Below are positions 18,115 through 26,612 of a stretch of 64,000 nucleotides of DNA, piece by piece. This DNA is from Candidatus Chloroploca sp. Khr17 (lineage in GTDB: Bacteria > Chloroflexota > Chloroflexia > Chloroflexales > Chloroflexaceae), in assembly GCF_004138165.1 (NCBI RefSeq), contig NZ_RYFF01000015.1:1-64000 (forward strand), written 5' to 3'. The translations under genes were made by a program, and so were the position numbers. Position 1 is the stretch's first letter. Every line of letters starts with the position of its first letter. The notes beneath the pieces were generated by a model. It was not told where the DNA came from, ran no database searches, and was given only the letters and a program-made list of their open reading frames with translations.

Positions 18115-19626
18115 GTGAATATCGCATATCTGCAACGCATTCTGACCAGCCGGGTCTATGATGTCGCCATTGAGACACCTTTGCAGGCCGCACCTCGCCT
18201 AGCAACTCGCCTCGGCAATGAGGTCTTTTTCAAACGCGAAGATCTGCAGCCGATCTTCTCGTTCAAACTCCGCGGAGCCTATAATCGCATGGCGCATCTC
18301 TCGCCCACCGAGCGCGAGCGGGGCGTCATCACAGCGTCGGCGGGCAACCACGCCCAGGGGGTTGCCTTCTCGGGGCAACATCTCGACGTACGAACGGTCA
18401 TTGTGATGCCAGTGACGACGCCTGAAATCAAGGTTCAGGCATGTCGCACCCGTGGGGCCGAGGTGGTACTGCACGGCGACAGCTACAGCGATGCCGAAGC
18501 GCACGCCTATCTGCTGCAGGCCGAGCTTGGCCTCACCTTTATCCATCCCTACGACGACCCGCTGGTCATTGCCGGGCAGGGCACGATTGGCCTGGAGATC
18601 TCGCAGCAGATGCGGGCCGAAAACTATTATGTTTTTGTGCCCATCGGTGGCGGGGGCCTAGCCGCCGGCATCGCGGTCTTTCTCAAGAGCATCAACCCGG
18701 CCATTCGCGTAATTGGGGTTGAACCAGACGATGCCGATGCGATGTATCAGAGCCTGCAAGCCGGCACACGGGTGACGCTGAGCCAGGTTGGTATTTTTGT
18801 TGACGGTGTCGCCGTACGGCGCGTTGGTGAACACACATTTAAAATCGTGCAAGCCTATGTTGACGAAATTGTGCGCGTCACCACCGACGAAGTCTGTGCC
18901 GCCATCAAAGATGTCTTTGACGACACACGGGCAATCCAGGAGCCAGCCGGAGCCCTCGCCGTCGCCGGCATGAAGCGTTATGTCAATGAACGAGGCATCC
19001 GCAACGAGCATCTGGTCGCCTTGACGTGCGGGGCCAACATCAATTTCGGGCGCTTGCGCCATGTTGCCGAACGGGCCGAGCTTGGCGAGCAGCGCGAAGC
19101 CCTGATTGCAATCACTATCCCTGAGCGTCCGGGCTCTTTCAAGCGTTTCTGCCGTGATCTGGGCAACTACAACATCACCGAATTCAACTACCGCTATGCC
19201 CCGCGCACGGATGCCCGCATCTTCGTCGGCATTGAACTGGCGCATCCCGAGCAACGCCTTGCGATCATCGCGCACCTCACCGAGGGGGGCTACGAACTCG
19301 TTGACCTGACGAATAACGAACTGGCGATCGTTCACCTGCGCCACATGGTCGGAGGGCGCGCCCCAGAAGCCCTCAACGAACGGCTCTTCAGCTTTGAATT
19401 CCCCGAACGGCCCGGTGCCCTCCTTCAGTTTCTCGAAGCACTCGATGCGTCGTGGAACATCAGCCTCTTTCACTATCGCAACCACGGCAGTGCGCACGGG
19501 CGCGTACTCGCTGGCATCCAGGTGCCCGACAGCGACCTCGCGCGCTTCCGGGCTTCGCTCGCCCAACTCGGCTACCGCCACGCTGACGAGAGTGAGAATC
19601 CGGCCTATCGGGCGTTTCTCACATAA
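18115..19626 (+). CDS. ilvA: Threonine ammonia-lyase (biosynthetic threonine deaminase)
   Basis: Converts L-threonine to 2-oxobutanoate, the entry to isoleucine synthesis; PLP-dependent. The GTG at 18115 with AAAGGA upstream gives 503 residues, matching the biosynthetic type. The catalytic domain (1-325) has the PLP Lys in PIFSFKLRGAYNRM, TASAGNHAQGVA and the glycine loop PIGGGGLAAG. Two C-terminal ACT-like regulatory modules (about 330-503) carry ALIAITIPERPGSFKRF and FSFEFPERPGALLQFL, which give isoleucine/valine control. No other ilv genes adjoin it. The GTG lies 38 bp after the M23 gene stop. Confidence 0.95.
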   Translation: MNIAYLQRILTSRVYDVAIETPLQAAPRLATRLGNEVFFKREDLQPIFSFKLRGAYNRMAHLSPTERERGVITASAGNHAQGVAFSGQHLDVRTVIVMPVTTPEIKVQACRTRGAEVVLHGDSYSDAEAHAYLLQAELGLTFIHPYDDPLVIAGQGTIGLEISQQMRAENYYVFVPIGGGGLAAGIAVFLKSINPAIRVIGVEPDDADAMYQSLQAGTRVTLSQVGIFVDGVAVRRVGEHTFKIVQAYVDEIVRVTTDEVCAAIKDVFDDTRAIQEPAGALAVAGMKRYVNERGIRNEHLVALTCGANINFGRLRHVAERAELGEQREALIAITIPERPGSFKRFCRDLGNYNITEFNYRYAPRTDARIFVGIELAHPEQRLAIIAHLTEGGYELVDLTNNELAIVHLRHMVGGRAPEALNERLFSFEFPERPGALLQFLEALDASWNISLFHYRNHGSAHGRVLAGIQVPDSDLARFRASLAQLGYRHADESENPAYRAFLT

Positions 19627-19652
19627 GCCTATGCGCTGGCCCAGGCACGCTC

Positions 19653-19703
19653 TGCTTGCTTAACCACAACGCCAGCTACGCTGGCGTTGTGGTTAAGCAA
19701 GCA
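19653..19703. repeat. Long perfect hairpin with CCA-N7-TGG core (convergent ilvA/prs)
   Basis: 24-bp perfect arms at 19653-19676 and 19680-19703 with a tac loop; the core is CCA-gctacgc-TGG. It sits between the two gene ends, so it may terminate both. It belongs by design, not by stem sequence, to the set at 3688, 33962, 39346, 42064 and 59991. Confidence 0.75.
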
Positions 19704-19710
19704 AAGTTCC

Positions 19711-20715
19711 TCATCCAAAGGCCGAGTAGTGACGTTGTGAAAAGATCGTATCCACCGACACCCCACTGTGAATGCGCTGAATCACTTCGGCGAGCATCGT
19801 ACTTACACTCAGCACCGTCAAACTGGGCCAGCGCTGCTCGGGGGTCAGGGGCAGGGTATCGGTGGTCACCAGTTCGCGGAGACCACTCTGGCGGAGGCGC
19901 TGGACGGCGTTGGCGGCAAAGACAGGGTGGACACAGCAGGCATAGATCTCGCTCGCCCCTTCGCGGTTGAGCAGATCAACCACTTCGAGGATCGAGCCGC
20001 CCGTCGCGATTTCGTCGTCAACAATGATGCATCGTTTGCCAACCACATCACCAATCAGGTTCATAATCTCGGGTGAGGAGTAATTGCCATTGTTGTCACG
20101 ACTCGCGAGGTGTTGCACCCGGCGCTTCTCGGCAATCGCCAGCGGCGCACCAATCGCCTCGGCAAAGTTGCGCCCGCGCTTGGCAAAGCCCACATCAGGC
20201 GAAACGACAATCACATTGTCCCAACCCTTCTCAGACCAATAGCGCACCAGCAGATGCATCGCCGTCAATTCATCCATCGGGATGTTGAAGAAACCCTGGA
20301 TCTGCCCGGCGTGCAAGTCAATCGTCAAGACCTGTTGCGCACCCGCAGCCTGGATCATATCGGCGAGCAAGCGCGCCGTAATCGGCACGCGTGGCTGATC
20401 CTTCTTATCGGTACGCCCATACGCATAGTACGGAATAACTGCGGTCACGCGCCCGGCTGAAGCACGGCGGCAGGCATCAAGCAGGATCAGCAACTCCATG
20501 ATCCGGTCACTCAGGTTTGGTGTAGAGAGCGACTGGACGACAAAAACGTCCTTCTCACGCACGCTCTCGTTCAGTTTGGCAAAGATATTCTCGTTACTGA
20601 ACTTGACAATCGTTGCGTCACCAAGCGGGACGTTTAAGCGATCACAGATCAGTTCAGAGAGCGCACGATTGCCATTCCCTGAAAAGATCCGCATTTCGTC
20701 GAAGCGACTCCCCAC
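19711..20715 (-). CDS. prs: Ribose-phosphate pyrophosphokinase (PRPP synthetase)
   Basis: Makes PRPP from ribose 5-phosphate and ATP for nucleotide, His and Trp synthesis. GTG at 20715 with AAAGGAG 6 nt upstream; 334 residues. Visible motifs are RIFSGNGNRALSELI, the flexible loop YYAYGRTDKKDQPR, DLHAGQIQGFFNIPMDEL, VSPDVGFAKRGRNFA and the PRPP-binding IIVDDEIATGGS. The last motif reads DDEIATGGS rather than the DDMIDTAGT of classical class I enzymes, so allosteric behaviour may differ. Last gene of a minus-strand run with spacings of 15-56 bp starting at 23913. Confidence 0.95.
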   Translation of the reverse strand: MGSRFDEMRIFSGNGNRALSELICDRLNVPLGDATIVKFSNENIFAKLNESVREKDVFVVQSLSTPNLSDRIMELLILLDACRRASAGRVTAVIPYYAYGRTDKKDQPRVPITARLLADMIQAAGAQQVLTIDLHAGQIQGFFNIPMDELTAMHLLVRYWSEKGWDNVIVVSPDVGFAKRGRNFAEAIGAPLAIAEKRRVQHLASRDNNGNYSSPEIMNLIGDVVGKRCIIVDDEIATGGSILEVVDLLNREGASEIYACCVHPVFAANAVQRLRQSGLRELVTTDTLPLTPEQRWPSLTVLSVSTMLAEVIQRIHSGVSVDTIFSQRHYSAFG

Positions 20716-20731
20716 AGCAAACTCCTTTCAA

Positions 20732-21178
20732 TCACGAGGCAAGACTCGTCAGACGTTCAATCAATTCGGCCCGTTCAATCCGAATCCCAAGGGGTAACGC
20801 ACTGGCACGGAGGGCTTCCTGGTCTTCACTTGCAATCAACAACATGCTGATCCCAGGGCGTTGCATGAGGGCAGCCAGCATCTGGCTTAACGTCAGCGAC
20901 ACTAGGCGTGGTGAACGGCCAAGGCCATGGGTCTGCGCAAAGACCAGCGCCGAATCAGCACTCTGGAAGGCTACCAGAACTCGGGGGCGCGTTGTCTGAG
21001 GGGTTGGCGTCTTGTCACGCTCATGAACCGCAGGATCGCCGGTACGATAGAGATAGAAACGCTGTGTCTGATACCGGGCTTCCTGCAAACGTGTACGAAC
21101 CATCTCAAGGGTATCCTCGGCAGCCTCGCTGCGATACCCCTCCTGTCGAGCTACGTCAATGAAGAGTGTTTCGCGCAT
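20732..21178 (-). CDS. Hypothetical protein upstream of prs
   Basis: 148 residues, no family recognised. It is soluble and mixed alpha/beta, with no signal peptide. The N-terminal part (ETLFIDVARQEGYRSEAAED) is helical; a proline/threonine-rich link (DKTPTPQTTRPR) leads to a Rossmann-like C-terminal half (VLVAFQSADSALVFAQTHGL, ISMLLIASEDQEAL). The gene ends 16 bp before prs and begins 15 bp after the LGFP-like gene, so the three are likely one transcript. Confidence 0.65.
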   Translation of the reverse strand: MRETLFIDVARQEGYRSEAAEDTLEMVRTRLQEARYQTQRFYLYRTGDPAVHERDKTPTPQTTRPRVLVAFQSADSALVFAQTHGLGRSPRLVSLTLSQMLAALMQRPGISMLLIASEDQEALRASALPLGIRIERAELIERLTSLAS

Positions 21179-21193
21179 CTTGATCGCTCCTTT

Positions 21194-22435
21194 TCACGGC
21201 AAGGGTACCGGGGTAGGCACCGGCTGAAGCGTTGTCGGACGAGCCGCATTACTCAGCAAGGCCGAGCCAAGCAAACCTAGCTGGACTTCATACGGGGAAC
21301 CAGCATACTGCGGATGGTACTCCATGCGCACGCGCTCGAAGTATTGTACCCGATAGGCCAGACCATCAGGCATGACCTCATCAAACTCTTCGCTAATCGG
21401 CAGACCAAAGGCCAGCAGATCGCCATTCTCTTCCCAGAAGCGTAAAAATCGTCCGCCAACTCCATAGCCAGTCTCAGGAAAGTAGCGCAGATCGGGGCGG
21501 CTGACAAAAAACTGCTGCCGGGCAAAGGTACGGCCCTGGGTAAATTCAACGCCAAGCAAGCCCAATTGAACCTCAAAGGGGGTCCCGGTATGTTCAGGCC
21601 AATGTTCGAGGCGCGCCCGTTCAAACCACTGGATCTCGCGCCCATTGACCCAAACCGGCCCGGTGAGGGGCAACCCGAGGATGCGCAGGCCACCCAAGCG
21701 TTCATACGCCTGCGCAAAGGTCGGACCAGGCACCAACGACGGATCACCCGGCACCCCGAGCGGCGGGATATTGCCGCCTGGATCAAGGTTTCCAGACGGC
21801 CAACCCGATGTGCCGCTATCACCAAGCGGCGTAGAACTCAGAATCAATTCACGGGTCGGGATTGCCCCAGGCGAACCAGGTAAGTGCCAGAGCCCCAGGG
21901 AACTGTTGAGCAGAGCGAGAATGAGCAAGGCCACAAAGCCAAGCAGGATTAACAAGGGAAGATGCCAGCCGCGCACATCCTGGGGTGGATCGTCAGCATC
22001 AATGACCGTCTGAGACGGTTCCAGGCGAATCGTCTCCAGCGCGTCATCACCGGCAACCGAGGGGGTTCCAGCCAAAGCTACGTGATCGACCGGTTGAGTG
22101 CGCCCATCTGACGTGGGCGCGACGTTCTCGCTTCCAGCTTGCGCTTGAACGGTCACGACCGCAGCCGCCGCTGGTGGTGGTACGCTCTCAAGCTGCGCGT
22201 GGACAGTCTCATCCGCCGCCGCCGCCTCTGCGGGTGGTGCCTCAGGCTCTGGCGGCATGCTGGCGGCAGGTTGTGCAGACGATGAAACAACACCGTGATC
22301 AGCGTCTGATGATGGCGCAGCAGCTTGTGGTGCGCCCTGCGCGGCAGCCGACGGGTCAACCCCACCTTTGACAGGCAGCCCATCATCTACAATCGCATGG
22401 CCTTCAATTTCATCACCAGAGCGACCGTCGCTCAT
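21194..22435 (-). CDS. Membrane-anchored protein with LGFP-like repeats
   Basis: 413 residues; AAAGGAAAG precedes the ATG. The first 145 residues or so are disordered and rich in Ala, Pro and Glu. One transmembrane helix follows (LLILLGFVALLILALLN, about 160-180), so the N-terminus should be cytoplasmic and the rest outside. The outer part repeats units of the pattern RLGGLRILGLPLTGPVW, IQWFERARLEHWPEHTGTPF and EVQLGLLG, then a second copy with LAFGLPISEEFDEVM and VQYFERVRMEYHPQY. Such LGFP-type repeats are common on exported Chloroflexota proteins and may bind cell-wall polymers; binding is inference. Confidence 0.75.
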   Translation of the reverse strand: MSDGRSGDEIEGHAIVDDGLPVKGGVDPSAAAQGAPQAAAPSSDADHGVVSSSAQPAASMPPEPEAPPAEAAAADETVHAQLESVPPPAAAAVVTVQAQAGSENVAPTSDGRTQPVDHVALAGTPSVAGDDALETIRLEPSQTVIDADDPPQDVRGWHLPLLILLGFVALLILALLNSSLGLWHLPGSPGAIPTRELILSSTPLGDSGTSGWPSGNLDPGGNIPPLGVPGDPSLVPGPTFAQAYERLGGLRILGLPLTGPVWVNGREIQWFERARLEHWPEHTGTPFEVQLGLLGVEFTQGRTFARQQFFVSRPDLRYFPETGYGVGGRFLRFWEENGDLLAFGLPISEEFDEVMPDGLAYRVQYFERVRMEYHPQYAGSPYEVQLGLLGSALLSNAARPTTLQPVPTPVPLP

Positions 22436-22491
22436 ACGTGCTTTCCTTTAGGCGCGAAAACTCGCACCGTGTACGGTTGGGGAGCTTGCTG

Positions 22492-22908
22492 TCATTCCTT
22501 GCCAACCTGAGCCGCAATCAGGGCAGCTATGTCACGGAGATCAGACGGTGACGCCGCACCAGGGCGCCACGGGGTCAAGACCCGATCGCCACTCCAACGC
22601 GGGATAATATGGACATGGTAATGAAACACCACCTGACCGGCGGCACTTCCATTATTTTGTAAAATATTGAAGCCATCGGGCTCAAGGGCAGCCATCAGCG
22701 CCCTGGCGACCAGTTGGGTGGTGCGGGTTGTTGCGACCAGCAGATCCGGGGGAAGATCGAGCAAGCTCGGCAGCTCTGGCTTGCAAATAACGAGGGTGTG
22801 ACCACGTGAGGCCGGATTAATATCCAAAAAAGCAAGCGTCAGGTCATCCTCATACACTTTAGCCGACGGTATTTCGCCACTGACGATTTTTGTAAAAATT
22901 GATGTCAT
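22492..22908 (-). CDS. HIT family (histidine triad) hydrolase
   Basis: 138 residues; GAAAGGG precedes the ATG. The fold begins IFTKIVSGEIPSAKVYEDD, with LAFLDINPASRGHTLVICK in the middle and the triad in HYHVHIIPRW (H-x-H-x-H). It is a cytosolic nucleotide hydrolase or transferase acting on AMP-linked substrates, of the HinT/Hit group. It lies 15 bp after the flippase-like gene and 56 bp before the LGFP-like gene in the same direction. Exact substrate cannot be read. Confidence 0.93.
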   Translation of the reverse strand: MTSIFTKIVSGEIPSAKVYEDDLTLAFLDINPASRGHTLVICKPELPSLLDLPPDLLVATTRTTQLVARALMAALEPDGFNILQNNGSAAGQVVFHYHVHIIPRWSGDRVLTPWRPGAASPSDLRDIAALIAAQVGKE

Positions 22909-22923
22909 CCTGAGCCCTTTCAG

Positions 22924-23913
22924 CTATGCAACACTGCCCACACTTGCTTCGTGGTCGTGAGCGGGATAACGGCGGCCAAACCATGCGAGCGCCAGAATAC
23001 CGAGCAAGACACCAAACCAGAGCGTCCCAAAACGGATCAGTAGCGTCGCCGTTGTTGCTGTCGCCACACTCACCCCAACAAGCGCAACCAGCAGACCAAC
23101 ACTTGTCACCTCACTCACCCCAAGCCCACCAGGCAAAAACGAGACCAGCCCAAAGAGGGTGCTGGCCGCAAAAATAAACGTGGCCTGAAGCAAGAGTAAC
23201 CAGGTACCCTCAACCCCCAGACCCACGAGCACATAGTAAAAGGCAAGGCACTCAAACCCCCACGAGACGACACTGATCAGGGTCGCGATCAGCAACACAC
23301 GCCAATCAAGCAACTGAATCGTGCTCTCATAGATCGTTGCCAGGCGAGGAGCGATCCGTTCGCCCATGGGCAAACGACCAATGAAGGCAATGAGCCCCAA
23401 GGACCAGGTGCGTTGCTGCAAAATCAGGATCCCTACGAGCGTGCCGACCACCAGCAAGGCAAAGACCGGGCGGGCAGGCGGATAGAGCGTCAAACCAAGG
23501 CCCATCAGCAAAAGCATCGCCAGCCCATCGGTGAGGCGCTCGGCGAGCACAATCGGGGCCGAACGCGAGACGGCCGTGCCATTGACGCGGCGTAGCAGAT
23601 ACGACTTGAAGACCTCACCAAGCTTGCCGGGGGTGACGGCCATCACCATGCCTGAGGTGAAGATCAGCCCGCTATCAAATGAACTAACCCCATCACCACA
23701 GCGCAAGAAACGCAGGTAATATTCCCATTTGGCCCAGCGCAGGAGATAATTCAAGAGGGTGAGCCCAAGAATAAGGGGCATCAGCGCCCACTGAAAACTA
23801 CCCAGATCGCGGGCGACCTCACGCGCATCGCTAACTAGGCCAATCACGATCATCACCGCAAGGCCGATTAGCAACGATGCAAGCAATTTGCCCTGGAGCG
23901 TTTTAAGCGACAT
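22924..23913 (-). CDS. Lysylphosphatidylglycerol synthase/UPF0104-type membrane protein
   Basis: 329 residues from the ATG at 23913; a longer frame adds 36 residues that overlap the promoter. About eight hydrophobic segments are visible, including LLASLLIGLAVMIVIGLVS, WALMPLILGLTLLNYLLRWA and LLQATFIFAASTLFGLVSFLPGGLG. The segments VTPGKLGEVFKSYLLRR and SFLPGGLGVSE are the hallmark motifs of the UPF0104 / LPG-synthase transmembrane family. No soluble aminoacyl-transfer domain is fused, so it is likely a lipid or polyprenyl-sugar flippase-like protein, not a full MprF. Confidence 0.85.
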   Translation of the reverse strand: MSLKTLQGKLLASLLIGLAVMIVIGLVSDAREVARDLGSFQWALMPLILGLTLLNYLLRWAKWEYYLRFLRCGDGVSSFDSGLIFTSGMVMAVTPGKLGEVFKSYLLRRVNGTAVSRSAPIVLAERLTDGLAMLLLMGLGLTLYPPARPVFALLVVGTLVGILILQQRTWSLGLIAFIGRLPMGERIAPRLATIYESTIQLLDWRVLLIATLISVVSWGFECLAFYYVLVGLGVEGTWLLLLQATFIFAASTLFGLVSFLPGGLGVSEVTSVGLLVALVGVSVATATTATLLIRFGTLWFGVLLGILALAWFGRRYPAHDHEASVGSVA

Positions 23914-23950
23914 GGAGAATATAACCTGCGTGAAACAAGATCCTATGGCG

Positions 23951-23979
23951 ATTATACTCTTCTCATCGCATCTCTGCAA
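23951..23979 (-). promoter_or_regulatory. Promoter of the UPF0104-HIT-LGFP-prs run
   Basis: On the minus strand TTGCAG (23979-23974) and TATAAT (23956-23951) are separated by 17 nt, 37 nt before the start codon at 23913. Confidence 0.7.
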
Positions 23980-24010
23980 TTGAGCTTTGTTCACCCACAG
24001 CGTAGCATCC

Positions 24011-24122
24011 CACCAGGGCACCCGCCAGGGGTGCCCCTACACCGGATTCGGCCCCCGCCCCTGTAGGGGCACCACCCTGGCGGGTGCCCACCAGGGTGGT
24101 GCCCCTACACCGGGTTCGGCCC
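24011..24122. repeat. Direct and inverted repeat block upstream of fabI
   Basis: A 19-bp perfect inverted repeat (tgtaggggcaccaccctgg at 24062-24080 and its complement at 24091-24109) lies between two direct copies of gtgcccctacaccgg-ttcggccc (24031-24054 and 24099-24122). Non-coding, probably a dispersed repeat remnant. Confidence 0.65.
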
Positions 24123-24194
24123 TCACGTGATGCACAGACCCAGAAAAGTGGTAAGATAGCCCCAATTTCTCTGCCTAATGGATGGGAGACCGTA

Positions 24195-24977
24195 ATGGGT
24201 TTGATGGATGGTAAACGGGGGCTCATTCTCGGCGTGGCGAACGAGCGTTCAATTGCGTGGGGCATTGCGCAAGCACTTCACCGCGAAGGGGCCGAACTCG
24301 GGATTACCTATGTTGGTGAGACCCTGGAAAAGCGGGTGCGCCCTCTTGCCGAGAGCCTGGGGGCACCGCTGATCGAGTCATGCGATGTCAATCGTGATGA
24401 AGACATTGAGGCCCTGATGGTCAGGGCGGCCGAGGTGTTTGGCAAGCTTGATTTCTTGATCCACGCGATTGCTTTTGCCAATAAAGAGGAGTTGAGTGGC
24501 CCTTATCTCAATACGACGCGGGCCGGTTTCCTCCTGGCGATGGAGGTGAGTGCCTATTCGTTGACGGCACTGGTCAAAGCCGCCGATCCGCTGCTCAATC
24601 CGGGGGCTTCGATTATCACCTTGAGCTACCACGGCGCGCAAAAGGTGATGTCCAATTACAATGTGATGGGGGTCGCCAAGGCAGCCCTCGAAGCAAGTGT
24701 CCGCTATCTGGCTGCCGACCTCGGGCCGCGTGGCATCAAGGTCAACGCGATTAGCGCAGGCCCCATTCGTACCCTTGCCGCAAGTGGCATCACCGGGTTT
24801 CGTCAGTTGCACAAAGCCTTCGCCGAAGTGTCACCAATGCGCCGCCACATCACGATCGAAGAGGTCGGCAATACGGCCCTCTGGCTCTGCAGTGATCTGA
24901 GCTCTGCCGTGACCGGCGACATTATTTATGTTGATGGCGGCTTCCACGTGATGGGCGCACCCTCGCAAGAGGATTGA
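24195..24977 (+). CDS. fabI: Enoyl-[acyl-carrier-protein] reductase (NADH)
   Basis: Last reduction of the fatty-acid elongation cycle, in the cytoplasm. The ATG at 24195 with GGGAGA upstream gives 260 residues, the standard length. Motifs: [20 protein letters not shown] (FabI-type nucleotide binding), [14 protein letters not shown], and the active site with Tyr/Lys spaced by six in [13 protein letters not shown]. Also [20 protein letters not shown] and [15 protein letters not shown]. Single gene, no other fab genes nearby. A probable -10-like TAAGAT lies about 45 nt upstream. Confidence 0.96.
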   Translation: MGLMDGKRGLILGVANERSIAWGIAQALHREGAELGITYVGETLEKRVRPLAESLGAPLIESCDVNRDEDIEALMVRAAEVFGKLDFLIHAIAFANKEELSGPYLNTTRAGFLLAMEVSAYSLTALVKAADPLLNPGASIITLSYHGAQKVMSNYNVMGVAKAALEASVRYLAADLGPRGIKVNAISAGPIRTLAASGITGFRQLHKAFAEVSPMRRHITIEEVGNTALWLCSDLSSAVTGDIIYVDGGFHVMGAPSQED

Positions 24978-25536
24978 ACGACCAGTGCGCCAAGCCAGTT
25001 CCCTTGTCATGCCCGCGCACGCGGGCATCCAGCAGTGGTGTTGTGCCCTTGGAGTGCCGGCTTTAGTCGGCTAATGGTCTTCTAGAAATGAATCCGCTAG
25101 CCGCACTACTTTTCAAATAAAGACGCGAAGAGACCTCACAGGTCTTGATGATGGCGTCCCAATGCCGACGCGTAGACCTGTGAGGTCTGGCCTTGTCTCG
25201 CCTTGCCGATCAAGGATTGCAAGGACGAGACCTCACAGGTCTTCCAGCCCCGATGAGGCCTCGACCAGACCTGTGAGGTCTGGCCGAGACCTCGCCTTGC
25301 TGATCAAGGATCACTCCATGGAAGACCTCACAGGTCTTCCAGCCCAGTGACGTCTCGTTCAGACCTGTGAGGTCTCTTTGCCATGCCGACGCGCCGAGAG
25401 ACCTCACAGGTCTTGATGCTGGCTTCCCAAGGCCAACGCGCAGACCTGTGAGGTCTGCTTTGTCGGCTTCCCGCTCAGCCGACTGAAGCCGGCACTCCAA
25501 ACGGTCAAGCAAGCATACCCCATGCTGAAACATGCC
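24978..25536. other. 559-bp intergenic region between fabI and the MoxR gene
   Basis: It begins with a small hairpin (atgcccgcg-ca-cgcgggcat, near 25010-25030), followed by the 452-bp composite repeat. No gene, tRNA or promoter is convincing. The genes on both sides end here. Confidence 0.6.
25049..25500. repeat. 452-bp composite repeat: palindrome array inside inverted ends
   Basis: The ends at 25049-25072 and 25477-25500 are 24-bp inverted repeats matching at 23 of 24 positions. Inside are eight copies of AGACCTCACAGGTCT (or its complement) at 25131, 25174, 25228, 25267, 25323, 25361, 25399 and 25442, alternating in orientation and so forming four hairpins. Hairpins 1 and 4 share one loop sequence, 2 and 3 another (A-B-B-A). 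No ORF of note. It fills most of the gap between fabI and the MoxR gene. Confidence 0.8.
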
Positions 25537-26484
25537 TTAACGAGGCACTTCGACGCGCGCAAGGATGCGCCCGAGCGCGGTGTCAGGGCTCATGCCTTCG
25601 ATTTCGGCTTCGGGGCGCAGGATGATGCGGTGGCGATAGACGGGCCGCACCAGTCCTTTGATGTCGTCGGGGGTGACGTAATTGCGCCCTTGCGCAGCAG
25701 CATAGGCTTTGGCGGTGAGCAAGAGCGCAATGCTCGCCCGCGTCGAACCACCCATGATCAGATCCGGGCTGCGCCGACTCTCCTGCGTGATGGCACCGAT
25801 ATAGCTGATAATGCCGTCTTCAACCGTGACCGCCCCAATCTCTTCGCGGCACGAGGCAAGATCGCCTGGCGCGATCACCGGCTGGAGATGCGCCGCCTCG
25901 AGCCGCCGCGCATCAAAGCCACGATGGTACCGCCGGAGGATCTCTAACTCTTGCTCGCCCGGCGGATAGTCAATCACCAGCTTGAAGAGAAAGCGGTCAA
26001 GCTGCGCCTCAGGCAGCGGGTAGGTGCCCTCGTATTCGATCGGGTTCTGCGTGGCAATCACAAAGAAGGGATCTGGCAAGGCCAGTCGTTCACCCTCAAT
26101 CGTCACCTGACGCTCTTCCATCGCCTCAAGCAACGCACTCTGGGTTTTGGCCGGGGCACGGTTGATCTCGTCGCCGAGCAGCACTTGGGTAAAGACCGGG
26201 CCACGACGCAGGCGAAATTGACCGGTCGAAGGCTCGAAAATCTGCGTCCCAATCACATCCGAAGGCATCAAGTCGGGGGTAAACTGCACCCGCTTGTACT
26301 CGGCCCGGACGAGCAGAGCCAGCGTTTTCGCCATCAGGGTCTTGGCCGTACCCGGCACACCCTCGATCAAGACATGCCCGCCAGCGAGCAAGGCAACAAT
26401 CAACAGCGTAAAGGGTTCTTCCTGGCCAACCAGCACTTTGCGAGCTTCAGCACGGACAGCTTCGACCACGGACTGCGTTTTCAA
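25537..26484 (-). CDS. MoxR-type AAA+ ATPase
   Basis: 315 residues starting at TTG (GAGGAG 6 nt upstream). MoxR signature: [20 protein letters not shown], Walker [16 protein letters not shown], Walker [32 protein letters not shown], sensor [20 protein letters not shown] and a C-terminal lid with [15 protein letters not shown]. It acts as a chaperone for vWA-domain proteins. The neighbours, a VIT-vWA protein and a DUF58 protein, are the classical partners. It lies 128 bp downstream of the vWA gene on the same strand. Confidence 0.94.
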   Translation of the reverse strand: MKTQSVVEAVRAEARKVLVGQEEPFTLLIVALLAGGHVLIEGVPGTAKTLMAKTLALLVRAEYKRVQFTPDLMPSDVIGTQIFEPSTGQFRLRRGPVFTQVLLGDEINRAPAKTQSALLEAMEERQVTIEGERLALPDPFFVIATQNPIEYEGTYPLPEAQLDRFLFKLVIDYPPGEQELEILRRYHRGFDARRLEAAHLQPVIAPGDLASCREEIGAVTVEDGIISYIGAITQESRRSPDLIMGGSTRASIALLLTAKAYAAAQGRNYVTPDDIKGLVRPVYRHRIILRPEAEIEGMSPDTALGRILARVEVPR

Positions 26485-26612
26485 AACGGACTCCTCAATT
26501 TGCAGGGAGGGGCACCTTAGGCAAGGATTTAGGAGCTAGAAAATAGGAAAGAGCCGAGCGCATCAGGACGCGATGGAGGCCTCCAAACTGTAAAGTAACC
26601 TGAAATCTTGCC

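Noticed and set aside
25131-25456. Possible CRISPR array
   Set aside because: The repeated unit is a 15-bp palindrome in alternating orientation, with unequal and partly related spacers, and no cas gene is near.
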